A program made the translations under genes and the position numbers. The notes beneath the pieces are model-generated. The model searched no databases. It was not told the DNA's origin and was given only the letters and a program-made list of their open reading frames with translations. From Girardinichthys multiradiatus (Eukaryota > Chordata > Actinopteri > Cyprinodontiformes > Goodeidae): DNA of 64,000 nucleotides. The stretch's first letter is position 1. Each line of letters begins with the position of its first letter. Shown here in pieces: positions 10,561-23,279 of the stretch. The stretch is taken from positions 19,490,820 to 19,554,819 of the forward strand of contig NC_061798.1 of NCBI RefSeq assembly GCF_021462225.1. Reading direction: 5' to 3'.

Positions 10561-11945
10561 TAGTATTAAAATTATTTGACGATATAATGGCAATTATTTA
10601 CAAAAATAATCAATAAGGTTTTTTCAATTAGTGTTATATACAAATATAAAAACAATATTAAGGTTTTTTTTTTTTTGCTGTGGTGCAGAAAAAGTGCAAC
10701 AAAAAATATTCTTCCGGTAGACTTTTAAGAAAACCGTCACCATTTCAATCAGTGAGAAATGCAGCTCATACCTGCACAAGTAGGAATCTGAATTAATTTT
10801 ATAAATACTGCAATAATACACTGATGGGTGGAAAGTGATGCATGCAGCTCTTTGCTATACATCCCTGTGGTCATTTTAAATTTCTGAATGGAATGTGGTC
10901 CTGTGGGCTGTAAACAGCATCATCGTCCAAGCGCAAACATTAAATGCATCACAGTGACAACGATTATCCAAATCTCTGCATTCTTAGCTTGAGCCATGGA
11001 TGTTGTCATAGAAACACGAGTATGTCTTATCAAGTACAGCCCTTGTGATTTTTTTTTTTTTCTTTTTTTTTTCACTGCAACTTATTTAGGCTGTTCACTG
11101 TAGGTATGACAACAGGCTATTAGGAGGTGTTACATTCATTTCCATGCTAATAGACTTAACAGCCATTGTGTGTTAGCTTAACCTTTGATCTTGCCTTGTC
11201 AAATTGTTGTCAGCTTATATTAAATTAGACCTTTTTATGTAAATGATGTAAAATGCTTTAAAGACTATAAATAGGCATAATTCAGTTGAGAGCTGATGCG
11301 ATGGTCGCTGTGATATCAAAACATTGTTGGTGCACTTTAATGGTAAGATTGTGCAAATCTATTTACGATGCATGGTGTGCAGAGGTGCCAGGGTTAGATG
11401 TTAGTCTTGCACAGCATATTCACACATGCATTTTTGATTTCTTAAATGTTTATAGTGCTCAATTGAAAAAAAACATAGGTCCAGATTTTATCGTATTTAA
11501 TGATGACTCACAATCTCACCAGACAGGATACACAGCACTTTCATCTCTGCAGCCTTTTGCTTGGATAGTATAAGCCAAAGTGCAGATTTATTTTTATTTT
11601 TATTTGAACTTAGAAGTTACTTTGGAGCTCCAACTGGTCACACACTTGCACTCCCTACCTTGTTGAAAATAATGAGGCCGTTTGATGTGTGACCACTATA
11701 GGCTGTAATGAGAGTAGACTGTTCAGGACACATGAAAGCCCTTCAGTCCATTTGGGCTGTGAGCGGCTATTATGGAACGGGTGCCGAGACGCGACGGAGG
11801 TGTGCTGACTTCATGAAGGGGTGCAGTTTTTAATGATGGAGGCAACAGGTGAGTCTTTTACCCTTTTAACATCTTGTGGAAGGACGGAGAAAATATTTTG
11901 GAGGTGTGAAAACAGAGACAGCGGTTATAAATACTGTAAATTACA
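10561..11945. other. Unique-looking stretch, no gene found
   Basis: A T-rich run at 11050-11073 and an ORF of 95 codons at 11286-11573 without a recognisable domain are the only notable points. Confidence 0.45.
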
Positions 11946-11948
11946 GTG

Positions 11949-13560
11949 CAAAAGGATTTATGCCCCTTGAACTTTTTCACATTTTGTCACATTACTACCA
12001 CAAGCATCCATTTATTCTATTGGAATTTTATGTGATAGTCCAGCACAAAGTAGTGCATACTTGTGAAGTGGAAGGAAAATTCTGCAGTACAAAATATTGC
12101 CCTATATGTAGCTCCATCCATCTTCACGTCAACTCTGACCAACTTCACACTCCCTGCTGAGGTTTGGTATCTCAAAATCATGATGCTGCTACCACCATGT
12201 TTCACAGTGGGAATGGTTTGGTCAGTAGGATGTGTTGTGCATTAGTTTCCTAAACACATGAAGCTTTGGTCTCATCTGACCAGAGCACCTTCCACACATT
12301 TGCTATATCTCTTACATGCTCGTGGTAAACAGCAAATGGAATGTTCAAGCATTTCTTCCAATAATGGTTTTCTACTTGCCACACTTCCATAAAGGCCAGA
12401 TTTGAGAAGTACACAACTAACAGTTGTCCTACCAATACATTTTGAGGTGAGATGTGCAGCTCTTCCAGAGTTACCATGGGCCTCTGGTACACTCTTTTGA
12501 TTAATGCTCAAATTGCCCAGCCTGATAGTTTAGGTTGAGAAGCGTGTCTCAGATGGTTTGCAGTTACCATCTTTGCCTCTTTCCATTTTCTTATGGTGGA
12601 TTAGAAACTGCCTTGCCAAGAGGCGAGTGACCTAAAAGTAGAGGGCGCGACCCATATAAGGAGGCTTCAGCCATGGATGCAGACGTCTTGAGTTTAAGTC
12701 CCAGCCCAAATACTTCTGCTGCATGTCTTTCCCTTTCTTCACCCCCCTTGCTGTGTGTCTACCTTGAAAAAACATGAAAAACATGCAAAAAAAAGATCTA
12801 CAACTTTGTACTTGACCTTTCTGGTGTTTTCTTTGTTTTTCTTGATGCTGTTTGTTCACTGATGTCTCTAACAAACCTCTGAGGCTGATACAAGCTGTGT
12901 TTTTACAGAGAATAGGTTACACAATAGTGAACTCCGTTTAGTAATTTAATGACTGCTTAAGACAATTGGAGGCACTGGAAAATATTAATGGGTATCAGAA
13001 TGAGGGTGAATTTATATGCATGCCATACGTTTCAGATTTAGCTCCATTCATCTTCACAACAACTCTGACCAGCTTTCCATTTCAGGTTGAAGAAAAGCAT
13101 CATCATCATGTTTCACCAAGAAGACTGTGTGTCCTGGGTAATGCACAGTGTTGGTATTTGGCCACACACAGCAATTTGCATGTATACTTGAAAGTTTAAT
13201 TTTCTATTTATCCAGAGCACCTTCTTTATTGTGTTTCCTGGATCCACTGCATTGCTTGTGGCAAACAGAATTTATTATAGTTGTCTTTCAATAATGGCTT
13301 TCTTCTTGCCACTCTACCATAAAGTCCCAGTTTCCTGAGCTGTACTGTCAGCAGATGTCACCCTACTGTGTTGCAAAGGGGGCTGAATACAAATGCATGC
13401 CAAGCTTTTAAAATTGAAATATGTTAAATATTTTGAAAACTATGTACATTTTTCCTTTCACTAACAACACTGTGTTGATGTGTCATATAAAATTACACTT
13501 AAATTTGTGATGATAGCGTAATAAAATGTTTAAAAGTTTAGGCGGCATGAATACTTTTCC
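11949..13560 (-). mobile_element. Old Tc1-like relics, two overlapping-type copies with a SINE inside
   Basis: The left terminal repeat begins at 11949 (CAGTGCAAAAGGATTTATGCC). Minus-strand transposase remnants at 12250-12492 read KRPMVTLEEL-like, SGLYG-like and VLWSDET blocks, where the Asp of SDET is the first catalytic residue. A SINE sits at about 12622-12797. From about 13041 the same internal region starts again (agctccattcatcttcacaa) and runs to a second terminal region near 13520-13560, so two copies or a rearranged copy lie in tandem. Stops and indels are frequent in both. Confidence 0.75.
12622..12797 (+). mobile_element. tRNA-derived SINE, degraded
   Basis: The segment has a ggcgcgacccatataaggag head, a B-box-like gagtttaagtccc, and an A-rich end (catgcaaaaaaaag), the plan of a tRNA-derived SINE. 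It interrupts the Tc1-like relic between the parts that correspond to its helix-turn-helix coding region. The A box is eroded, so the exact 5' limit is uncertain. Confidence 0.55.
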
Positions 13561-15655
13561 AAGGTATGAATAAAATATGAAAGATTGTGTGCACCACATT
13601 TACATTGGAAGAAGGGAAAACAAATGTAGAGAATCCACTCCATGAATTAAAACCCTTGATTGTGCTGGCTCTATTTAAGTGATTGTTCAACTTCAGTCAC
13701 ACTTCTGCATTCGCTCATAATGATAATTTCTTTGAGGGCTTTTCTGTTAAAAAATGCCGTTTTTATGACCTGCAACGTGATGAGTCCATAAATTATAATT
13801 CTCTCATCCGTAGCCAGGAAGAAGCACATGAACCTCTCTTCATATCAATCTCTTCCTCCTTTGCAAGACACCACACTGTCAGAAGTGCCTGAAGAGACAC
13901 AAACGCAGTGAGTGAATGAGTGGGAGGAAGGAGAAGTTGATGGTGATGGAACGATCAGCATCTCTTCATTTATCTGGAGGCCGATAGAGGAAGAGCCCCA
14001 GCTGTGGTGGGGTTAATATTTCTCCATCCTAAAAGTTCTGCAGGGACTTGTGATTTGTCACCACAGTAGTAAGGTCTGGTGTCAGGAATACAGTTAATGG
14101 TTAGGTGCATGCATCCCTCCAGATGCCAACAAAGGAAGGTCCGCCTCAGCCAGGGAGCGTTGCGGAGGAACAGGAACCCTGTCATTATCCGTCTCCTCAC
14201 AAAGATGGCAGTTCCTGACCAGTTAATGGTTAACAGACATGTGGACGCGTCAATCTTCAGGAGTGACAAGGAGCATAAACGCGCAAACCTGCAGACGGTA
14301 GGAGCCCAGTGCTGATGCTGTAAACATATCTTGTTAACAGGAAGCAGACCCTATGCCGCAGCAGCACTGAGTGACAGGATCGCAGATGACTAACAACAGC
14401 AGCGCTCACTCCTTTTCTTTCCCCCTCTGCTGTTTTTACCTGAGAGTTTCTGCTGCTAAGTCTTTAAAACATGATTTATAGTCATTTAAATCAGAGCAAA
14501 AGTGACTTAAGAAGAACATTTATTTGGAAATTTACAAACTGAAAAGTCTTGTGCCGCTATATTCAACAAATGGAACACTAAAAACCACTGAATGACATTA
14601 CATATTCACATGGTGATTGCTGGTAACACAAGACAAGGGGATTTGGGGACCCACAGTGAGAAAAACTGTTTTGATTTTTAAATGTGCGCTGCTGATCTGA
14701 CTCATCCATATGAAAGCCTGCATTTAAAGCACTAAGAATCACAGGAGAGGAGAGAAAAAAAAAGAAAAAAAATCAGAAAGAAAGAAAGCCACATCTCTTT
14801 AGATTTCCAACACTCTGCAGGTTTGAGATCAGAGACAGCTCTTGTCTGATACCACCAGCTCTTCAAGGCTCGGGAACACATACTGTATCTGATACACCCC
14901 TGTGTAACCTCAGCATGGCTCCTATACACTCAGACAGGGAGGGGCGTTGTTCTCCGCTAGCCCCCACTGCTGGGGAGAGTGACATTCAATCACTGGCTTA
15001 AAGCCACCTTGCCGGAGAAGTGGTGAAGTGGTGAGCTGGCTATTATGAACCGGGGGGGGTGGAGCAGTGAGAACTGAGGAGGGGAGGAGGTTGTGAGATG
15101 CAACAGCTCTGCTATGCTGTTAAAAGAAGGATGTATAGAGACCTACACAGGAAATTAACTGCTTTTCCAAGAAAGTATTTCCATCTGCTCTTTCATCTTC
15201 CAATTGACATGTTTTACTTATTTAATGGATCACTGCTGTAATAGATACAGGAAAAACAAACACAACAATGCAAGCTTTCCTTAGTACAAAATTATAAGGA
15301 CTCACAAAGGGTGGACCATTCTACTTGTATGTTTAAAAATGTAATGAATTATACTGTTTATACATTTTTTAACATCTGTCTGAATGAGTGAATATTTACT
15401 TTAATCAGTGAGCCCTAACTGCGTATCATACAAAAAGGTATGACTTTTGTGAATATATCCTGACAATAACTTAAAATGAAAGGATTACATTGTTACTTTA
15501 AAAGTAATATATTTGAGGTGATTAACTAAGTAAAGAGACAAGACAAACTAGCAATTACTTGAAGAAATATTCTGAAGGTAACAGTTGGAAGTTCAGTGTA
15601 TTATTAGCTGATTAAAGATTTAACTTAATCAAATGTTTGTCTCTTTCTCTGTATA
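13561..15655. other. Longest plain stretch on the left side; no gene found
   Basis: Overlapping short ORFs at 13970-14315 on both strands lack known domains. A purine-rich run occurs at 14748-14790 and a G-rich run at 15050-15095. No transposon ends, tRNA boxes or splice-flanked coding exons were recognised. Parts could be regulatory, but I have no positive signal. Confidence 0.4.
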
Positions 15656-15685
15656 TATGTGCATAGTTTTGGATGTAAACACTTG

Positions 15686-15800
15686 CCTTGTCCTGTCCAG
15701 GGTGTAACCTGCCTCTCGCCCATAGACTGCTGGAGATAGGCACCAGCTTCCCCGTGACCCACTATGGAATAAGCGGTAGAAAATGACTGACTGACTGACA
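15686..15800 (+). mobile_element. SINE 3' end fragment
   Basis: The segment gtccagggtgtaacctgcct through actatggaataagcggtaga to the TGAC tetramer tail matches the 3' third of the full SINE at 48376-48743. The head with the tRNA-like promoter is missing. Confidence 0.85.
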
Positions 15801-16550
15801 CTTGCCTTGTCTTTAAAGAGAAGTATGGCAGAAAAAGCATGGAGTCACAACAAGTGAGTCACCTTTGGGCACTTAGCTCTGGTCACCTTGAACCACCACG
15901 ATAAACCGCTAAGAGGTTGACTCGAATGACATAGAATATCTCAACACACAGAGGTTCCTCTCCTGGCAGTGGATACTGAATGTTTTGGTGGAGTCCTCAC
16001 TTGTATTTCTGAACCAAACTGTAAACAGCGCAATGAGAAATCTTGCTGGGTATGCTGAGTTTTTGCTTATACCACACGTGTTTGAAACCAAAACAAGGGA
16101 AGCCTGCTTGAATTTTAAAGATTAGACAGTTTGCTGTGCACTGGTTCGGTTTCCCCTTTATTCTGTCCGATACAGCATTATTATTCAAAACTTTTGTTTA
16201 CATTCTTTGTGATGTCCAAAACAAAACTTGACAATATCATTGGCACGAGCTAGTTCATATTTAAGGTCTACTGACAAGCAGGAACAGACAAGGATGCAAT
16301 CATTTTAAAAGCATACCAAGTTCCAAACTAAGAAAAAGATGATTATATAAGAGCACAATCTGTCATGTGTTGACATACATCTGAATAAACAGTGGAAATA
16401 ACAATTTCAGTCATACACATTGCATTTGAACATTGTTTAACAATCAAAGGATCATTACCTGCCAGAAAAACAAAAATCCATTTAGCTCACTCTAATGTCA
16501 TCATGTGTGCCTTTTCCACAAGACTCTTAGTCAGAGTGAATTGTATTTAT
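15801..16550. other. Stretch without recognised feature
   Basis: Short ORFs of 60-63 codons only, no domain. It ends at the TA that flanks Tc1 copy B. Confidence 0.5.
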
Positions 16551-16551
16551 A

Positions 16552-18160
16552 CAGGTCCTTCTCAAAATATTAGCATATTGTGATAAAGTTAATTATTTTC
16601 CATAATGTAATGATGAAAATTTAACATTCATATATTTTAGATTCATTGCACACTAACTGAAATATTTCAGGTCTTTTATTGTCTTAATACGGATGATTTT
16701 GGCATACAGCTCATGAAAACCCAAAATTCCTATCTCACAAAATTAGCATATTTCATCCAACCAATAAAAGAAAAGTGTTTTTAATACAAAAAACGTCAAC
16801 CTTCAAATAATCATGTACAGTTATGCACTCAATACTTGGTCGGGAATCCTTTTGCAGAAATGACTGCTTCAATGCGGTGTTGCCATGGAGGCAATCAGCC
16901 TGTGGCACTGCTGAGGTCTTATGGAGGCCCAGGATGCTTCGATAGCGGCCTTTAGCTCATCCAGAGTGTTGGGTCTTGAGTCTCTCAACGTTCTCTTCAC
17001 AATATCCCACAGATTCTCTATGGGGTTCAGGTCAGGAGAGTTGGCAGGCCAATTGAGCACAGTGATACCATGGTCAGTAAACCATTTACCAGTGGTTTTG
17101 ACACTGTGAGCAGGTGCCAGGTCATGCTGAAAAATGAAATCTTCATCTCCATAAAGCTTTTCAGCAGATGGAAGCATGAAGTGCTCCAAAATCTCCTGAT
17201 AGCTAGCTGCATTGACCCTGCCCTTGATAAAACACAGTGGACCAACACCAGCAGCTGACACGGCACCCCAGACCATCACTGACTGTGGGTACTTGACACT
17301 GGACTTCTGGCATTTTGGCATTTCCTTCTCCCCAGTCTTCCTCCAGACTCTGGCACCTTGATTTCCAAATGACATGCAGAATTTGCTTTCATCCGAAAAA
17401 AGTACTTTGGACCACTGAGCAACAGTCCATTGCTGCTTCTCTGTAGCCCAGGTCAGGCGCTTCTTCCGCTGTTTCTGGTTCAAAAGTGGCTTGACCTGAG
17501 GAATGCGGCACCTGTAGCCCATTTCCTGCACACGCCTGTGCACGGTGGCTCTGGATGTTTCTACTCCAGACTCAGTCCACTGCTTCAGCAGGTCCCCCAA
17601 GGTCTGGAATCGGCCCTTCTCCACAATCTTCCTCAGGGTCCGGTCACCTCTTCTCGTTGTGCAGCGTTTTCTGCCACACTTTTTCCTTCCCACAGACTTC
17701 CCACTGAGGTGCCTTCATACAGCACTCTGGGAACAGCCTATTCGTTCAGAAATTTCTTTCTGTCTTACCCTCTTGCTTGAGGGTGTCAATAGTGGCCTTC
17801 TGGACAGCAGTCAGGTCGGCAGTCTTACCCATGATTGGGGTTTTGAGTGATGAACCAGGCTGGGAGTTTTAAAGGCCTCAGGAATCTTTTGCAGGTGTTT
17901 AGAGTTAACTCGTTGATTCAGATGATTAGGTTCATAGCTCGTTTAGAGACCCTTTTAATGATATGCTAATTTTGTGAGATGGGAATTGTGGGTTTTCATG
18001 AGCTGTATGCCAAAATCATCCGTATTAAGACAATAAAAGACCTGAAATATTTCAGTTAGTGTGCAATGAATCTAAAATATATGAATGTTAAATTTTCATC
18101 ATTACATTATGGAAAATAATGAACTTTATCACAATATGCTAATATTTTGAGAAGGACCTG
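16552..18160 (-). mobile_element. Young Tc1-like transposon, copy B
   Basis: A 1609-bp element with the same long terminal inverted repeats as copy A, flanked by TA at 16550-16551 and 18161-18162. Its transposase gene is on the minus strand, so A and B face opposite ways about 10 kb apart. Differences from copy A are scattered substitutions and one-base indels, which marks both as recent copies of one family. Confidence 0.95.
16829..17832 (-). pseudogene. Tc1-like transposase with early stop and late frameshift (copy B)
   Basis: Reading from ATG 17832 on the minus strand, a TGA at 17715-17717 interrupts the helix-turn-helix where copy A has Ser (SQSAVSRHL). After it the frame is open from 17714 to about 16869 and keeps all three catalytic residues: Asp in LFSDESKF, Asp in QHDLAPAHS, Glu in LNPIENLWD. 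A one-base insertion near 16880 shifts the last about 20 residues (RLIASMATPH instead of the PRRIEAVI end in copy A) before the original stop at 16829-16831. Copy B thus has an intact catalytic core but a broken DNA-binding part, the reverse of copy A. Confidence 0.9.
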
Positions 18161-18249
18161 TATATGGTCATCTGTGTGTGAATATGTGAAACGTCCAGAT
18201 TTGTGTGGTTTAATGATGTTACACACAACTTAAAACCCTCCCCACATAT

Positions 18250-19325
18250 AATACCTTGCAAAAGTAGTGCGCTTGAACCCTTGAACATTTCACACATTTG
18301 ATGAAATAAAAACTACAAACCCATATGTATTTACTTAATACTTCATATGATTTTCTAACACCAAGTACTACATAATTGTTAAGTGGAAGGGAAGTAGTAT
18401 ATATATTTATAAAGTTTATTTTTACCAATACATTTCTGAATGGGGTCATGCATTTGTAAGACTCGTGGGAGAATCTGTTGATAGACAACTTTGTACTTCA
18501 CAAATCTGGTCTTTATGGAAGGATGGCAAGACAAAAGCCTTTGTTAAAAAGGAAGCCAAATGTTGATTGTAGTTTGACACAAGCCATGAATGGGGACAAT
18601 GCAAACATGTGGTAGAGGGAGCTCTACTGAGATGAGACCAAAATTTTACTTTCTGGTCTCATATAAAATGAAACAAGGTGATGGCCGCATTGTGCTGTGT
18701 TCTTCAGCAGTGGGCAGGAAGCTGGTCTGAGTTGATAGAAAAATGGATAGAGCTAAATATAGGGCAATCCTGGGAGAAAACCTGTTAGAGGCAGCAAGAG
18801 ACTTTGAGACTGGGGCAGAGGTTCACCTTTTATAGAGCCAGGACCCTAAGCATACAGACAGATCTGAAATGTAATCGTTTAGAAAGCAAATGTATTAATT
18901 AAAATGAACAATTTGAAGTTCATTCCTAAATCCAGCTGAGAATAAACTTATGTTTACAGATGCTTTTCATCCAGTCTGGCTGAGCTTGAACTGTTTTGCA
19001 AAGAAGATGGAGTAAACATTTCAGTCTCCACATGTCTAAAGCGATTAGAGACTATAATCACAGTTGTAATTGCAGCAAAAGATGGCTGTACAATGTATTG
19101 ACTCAGGGGGGCTGAACACAAATGCTCGACACATTTTTTAGATTTTTATTTGTTAAAAAAATGTTGAAAACCATATATCTCTTTTCTTCCACTTTTCAAT
19201 TGTGCATTACTTTGTGTTGTTCTAACACATAAAATGCCTATAAAATACTCTAAAGTTTGCCGTCATAATGTGTCAAAATGTAGGAAAGGTTCAAGGTGTA
19301 CAAATCCTTTTATAAGGAACAGTAA
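18250..19325 (+). mobile_element. Old Tc1-like relic
   Basis: It begins with taccttgcaaaagtagtgcg and ends near aaatccttttataaggaaca, an inverted pair matching the terminal repeats of the family at 61121. The interior matches the same family in plus orientation (gatgagaccaaaattttact, the coding side of the SDET block, and gggcaatcctgggagaaaac). Stops and deletions are frequent. Confidence 0.7.
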
Positions 19326-20570
19326 AGTGTGTGATTCTCCTCCTAATGAGCCTGTTCTGAGTTAATCTTCAATAACGCTTCCACTTCACAGTTGTGGTAA
19401 TTCAACTGGGACTGAAAAAACAGTTGTGGCGGAGGAAACAAGCTGCTGCTGAAGTAGCTACATTTTGCATACATTTCACAAAGCTCCAAACAGCCAGCGC
19501 TTGATTTTCCTGGTTAATTTAGATGCAGAATAGATGCTGGTGCTGCTGTTGCGGCTGGTGTGCACATGCAAATCGTCGCCCTGCTTGACTTGACAGGAGG
19601 GTGGACTGTATGAGCGAGTTCGGCCCACTCATTTTTATACTCCTAGTCTTTATGTCCCAAGCCAGCCTCCTCTCCCGGTCTCTGATTCCATCTTGGCAAT
19701 GACAGGCATGAGTACACACACACACACACACACACAAAAAACACATAGGCTCTCGATGGGCCTCGCTCACTCACTTCCTTTCTAAAACACACATGCGCAC
19801 AGTTGTCTGAGACCTCAACACGTTCCCTCTGCGTCTCCACTGGGTGAGCCATCATTATCTAGAAAGAATGCCAGTGTTTGGCCACACTGTGCCTCCCTAC
19901 TCAGTGTTGAACTGAGCAGCTGAGACATAAGCTGCTGGTGGTGACACGACTGTCAGAGACATGCCTCATTACAGCTGTTGCAAATGTCAAAGCACTAAAG
20001 TAATCACTCACAGCCCTACAGGATGCATGGTCACATACAGTAGTAATTTATTCTATGGTAAGAGGGGTTAACGGTCGCAAGCATATAAAATCATAATAAT
20101 AATAGGTAGGTGGACGCTAGACATATTTTTTTTGTTTGTTTGAGATGCATGCTAATTTGACAGCAAATTTCTAGATATTTACAAGTAATAGCACTGCGGA
20201 CATTTTCATGCAAGCACAAACTTCCATCAAAGTTGTTTCTGTCAACAATCCAAAAATCCAACAATGATGTGCTAAAGTTTTAAAGCACCTCTCATTTTTG
20301 TGCATTTTACTTCAGAATGAGACAGATTTTGTCATGGTCCGTTTATGTCGGCTAGGTCAATAATTTTCAAAGATTGCCAAAGGTCTTTTTCTATTGACTT
20401 TAGCCTCCTTTTCAACCATTTTCAGAGGTTTTTGTTTGTTAAAGCAATTAAATCTGACCTTTAAGATCATTCAGGCATCAAAAGGCTTTGTCTGCTCAAT
20501 TGATGAACCAGTAGTAGTTTGACCTACAACAGGCAACTCAGAGAAACTACTTAAAATTTGATCTTTAGTC
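19326..20570. other. Stretch without gene
   Basis: It contains the CA repeat listed separately. Two overlapping minus-strand ORFs (19519-19855) are partly made of the CA repeat and have no domain. Confidence 0.5.
19714..19735. repeat. (CA)n microsatellite
   Basis: About eleven CA dinucleotides followed by an A run. Confidence 0.95.
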
Positions 20571-20875
20571 ACTTTACTTTTAGAGGCCTGTCAAAACGAT
20601 GAAACGTCTTGCTATTATACTGTTTTACATCGTAAAACAGAATTTCAGCATCAAGGAGGTGATTCCTAAACCTCTATTTGCTGAAAATATGGCATGTGTT
20701 GAATGATTGACTGACAGGTGATATTTCGCCCAGGTCCTCTGACAGGTATGTGCTGGGTTTTGCCTGTTTCTTGAAAACATAACTTCCTGTCATTGTTCAT
20801 GTAGACAGATTTTGGTCTGACAGTTTTTCTTCTACCCTCCACTTTCCTCATCATCAAGACAGGAAGATCCACTCA

Positions 20876-22330
20876 AGATGAGGCTGAACAATATTGAAGA
20901 AGCATATAGAAGAGACTGGCCTCAGGGAACACTAATGCTCCATGCTGATCTAAGAGCTTCGCACAACAGTCTCTCAGAAAACGAAGCTGCATATATCACA
21001 GCGGCAGATATCCAAGACAGTCTCAGGAATTATGAGTTGGACTTCACCAGACCCCGATATGATTCACATCTACTGGCTAAAGAAACTGAATGTGTTCCAT
21101 GAACACCCAGAAGCACAAATGACTTGGGACCCAAATAACATGCCTCTTCGCAGTATCTAAGCTTCTGTTAGGTCTCCTAAAAGCCAGGCTGAATACAAGC
21201 ATGGGTACATTGAACTGCACATCAACAGAACTTTGAAACCCTTCATCAGGAAACACAATGGAAATGTGGAGGACAACCCTGGAGGCATTGTAAGCTGCAA
21301 AGGTTAAAACCAAGTGCTGTACAAACTAAGGTCAGTTCTGTTTGGTTGCTGCTCCCCAAATACCAGAACCCACCCATTTCATCAAGAAAATCAGAATGGT
21401 TTTTTATTGAATGGGTGGGGCCGAATTGTTTCTAAGAGAGGTCCAAGACATCAATGCGTATGTCCTGCAAGTCAGATATACTAGTGTGGTGGTATGAAAG
21501 TTGTATCAAGAAACTCATGAGTCCAATACGCTAAGATTGCACTTTATACATAAGTAGGAAGACCGAAGTCTAGGGACTGTAAGAGCATCCAAGACAAACA
21601 GCAAAGATTCTGATTACATCAGCAATTTGGCACTGTAGCAACAAATATCTCGAGCACCAAAAGCTCAACATAGATAAGACGGGGCTATCATGGAAGGTTA
21701 TGGTCCCTGAATGGCATGAACCACCGGTAGACTGAGAAATCCTACCACTGGCTAGAGAGGGCCTAACTATAGAAGAGCACAGAGGTACTCATCATGAAAG
21801 CACAGGAACAGCCTATCAGCACAAGACCAAAAGAGTGAGGGGTCAAACCATCAGACGGGACCAAAGATACAAGCAATACAAAGATTAATCTGAAACAGTG
21901 CAGCACGTAATAACTGGGTGTAAGATGCTGGCAGGCAAAGCATACATGGAACACTATAACCAAGATGTTGGACAACATCATTGACAAGCATGGACTGGAG
22001 GTCCCACAGTCAAAATCGGAAGCACTACTAAGAGTGGTTGAGAATGTTGATCTAGGATCTTGTGGCATTTCCAAACCTAGACTCTCAAACCGATAGTGCT
22101 TATCCAGTTGGACAGAGTGAGGTAACACAAAGTAAACAAAAGTTTTAGTGATAGACATAGTGATCCCAAGTCACAGCATCTATGAGAATGGACATGTGAA
22201 ATTTGAGAAATACCAAGGGCTCAAATAGGAAACCGAGAAGTTGTGGAAAGTCGAGGCCTCACAGGTACCAGTGGTCATTGGACATTCAGAACCATGACTA
22301 TCATTTCTTAAACTGGCTACAGTTGCTTTC
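20876..22330 (+). mobile_element. LINE relic of the restriction-like-endonuclease type (R2/R4-like)
   Basis: Decayed plus-strand blocks occur in the expected order: RLNNIEEAYRRDWPQG; YWLKKLN and AQMTWDP around 21060-21140; INRTLKPFIRK around 21220-21255; SNTLRL around 21510; VQHVITGCKMLAGKAYME at 21900-21955; KYQGL near 22215; VPVVIG near 22270. I recall this block series from teleost LINEs that use a PD-(D/E)xK restriction-like endonuclease at the C-terminus instead of an AP endonuclease. The part with the PD...D-x-K signature itself is too decayed or missing to confirm. No frame longer than about 75 codons survives. Confidence 0.55.
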
Positions 22331-22980
22331 TGGAGTTGTTAGAAGCAACAGAAACAAGTTTTCACCATCATTTACAGTTGCAATCAAAATATTGAGCCAT
22401 CTCAATATAGAAAACATTTTAGCAAGGTGAACAAATTGCAATCAAAGCACATCAGCCACTGCAAAATCTGGTAATCAGTCAAACAACATTTATGGTTGGA
22501 TGTTAAAGGGGTTTGAGAACTCAATGATCAGCTTGAGAGCTGCTAAAATAGAGAGAAAACAAATATACAGCATATTTTATAGGTTCTATTGACTTGTAAA
22601 AACTCTCTCTTTACTCTCTTTTAGTACATTTACTCTTTGGTAAATGTACCAAAAAACAAATTTTCATCTACACTGTTTTAGAGAGCTTTCCATGGGTTTT
22701 ACTTCCAGAGGCTGAGATGGTTTTCAAACTCATTTAATCGACAACTGCTGATCACATTTTCAGTTTTATTCTGTTATCCAAAAGTCTAAACATTATTTTT
22801 TACACACCCATTGCCCATTGATGTGTCAAAACCAGTGCCGCTCCGTATGTGTACATTATTTAAATGCTGCATCATCCCTAAAAATAATTTTATCTCTTAT
22901 CACAAGTTATACTGAGTTTTCTAACATTTTAACTTGAGAATTTCATCATTTCATTAAAGAAGCTTCACATTGGACTTCAA
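22331..22980. other. AT-rich stretch, no gene
   Basis: Only a small inverted repeat (TACATTTAC ... GTAAATGTA, about 22625-22649) stands out. No coding signal. Confidence 0.5.
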
Positions 22981-23057
22981 GCAAATTGTTCACTTTTCCT
23001 CCAGACTCTGGGACCTTGATTTCAAAATGAAATGCAAACTTTACTTTTATCTGAAAA

Positions 23058-23267
23058 TGTCATTGTATTCGAAAAAGCTCTGACCCACATACAGAGAACA
23101 CTCAGGAGAAGAAAGTAAAATAAAGACTGTTTTATTGAAAAAAACATAAACAGGAATGAAACTGACGAGAATCTCACTGTAGGGAGAGAAGTGAAGAGAA
23201 TGGATGAGTACGGGTAACGAAAGGGATAACGAAACTAAGAATAAATGATTAACAAGATGCAGATACA
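23058..23267 (-). repeat. Left LTR of Gypsy element 1, truncated
   Basis: It ends in TGACA on the minus strand at 23058 and carries an AATAAA-type signal (ttttattg on the plus strand near 23130). About 120 bp (23147-23267) match 26286-26406 of the right LTR closely. At 23268 homology stops and integrase-end sequence begins, so the first several hundred bases of this LTR are deleted. Confidence 0.75.
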
Positions 23268-23279
23268 AATCACTGGAGA

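Noticed and set aside
13970..14315. Overlapping ORFs of 78 and 99 codons on both strands
   Set aside because: No domain, no splice context and mutual overlap; random openness is enough.
22625..22649. 9-bp inverted repeat as a terminator or binding site
   Set aside because: Arms this short with an A/T-rich content are expected by chance in DNA of this composition.
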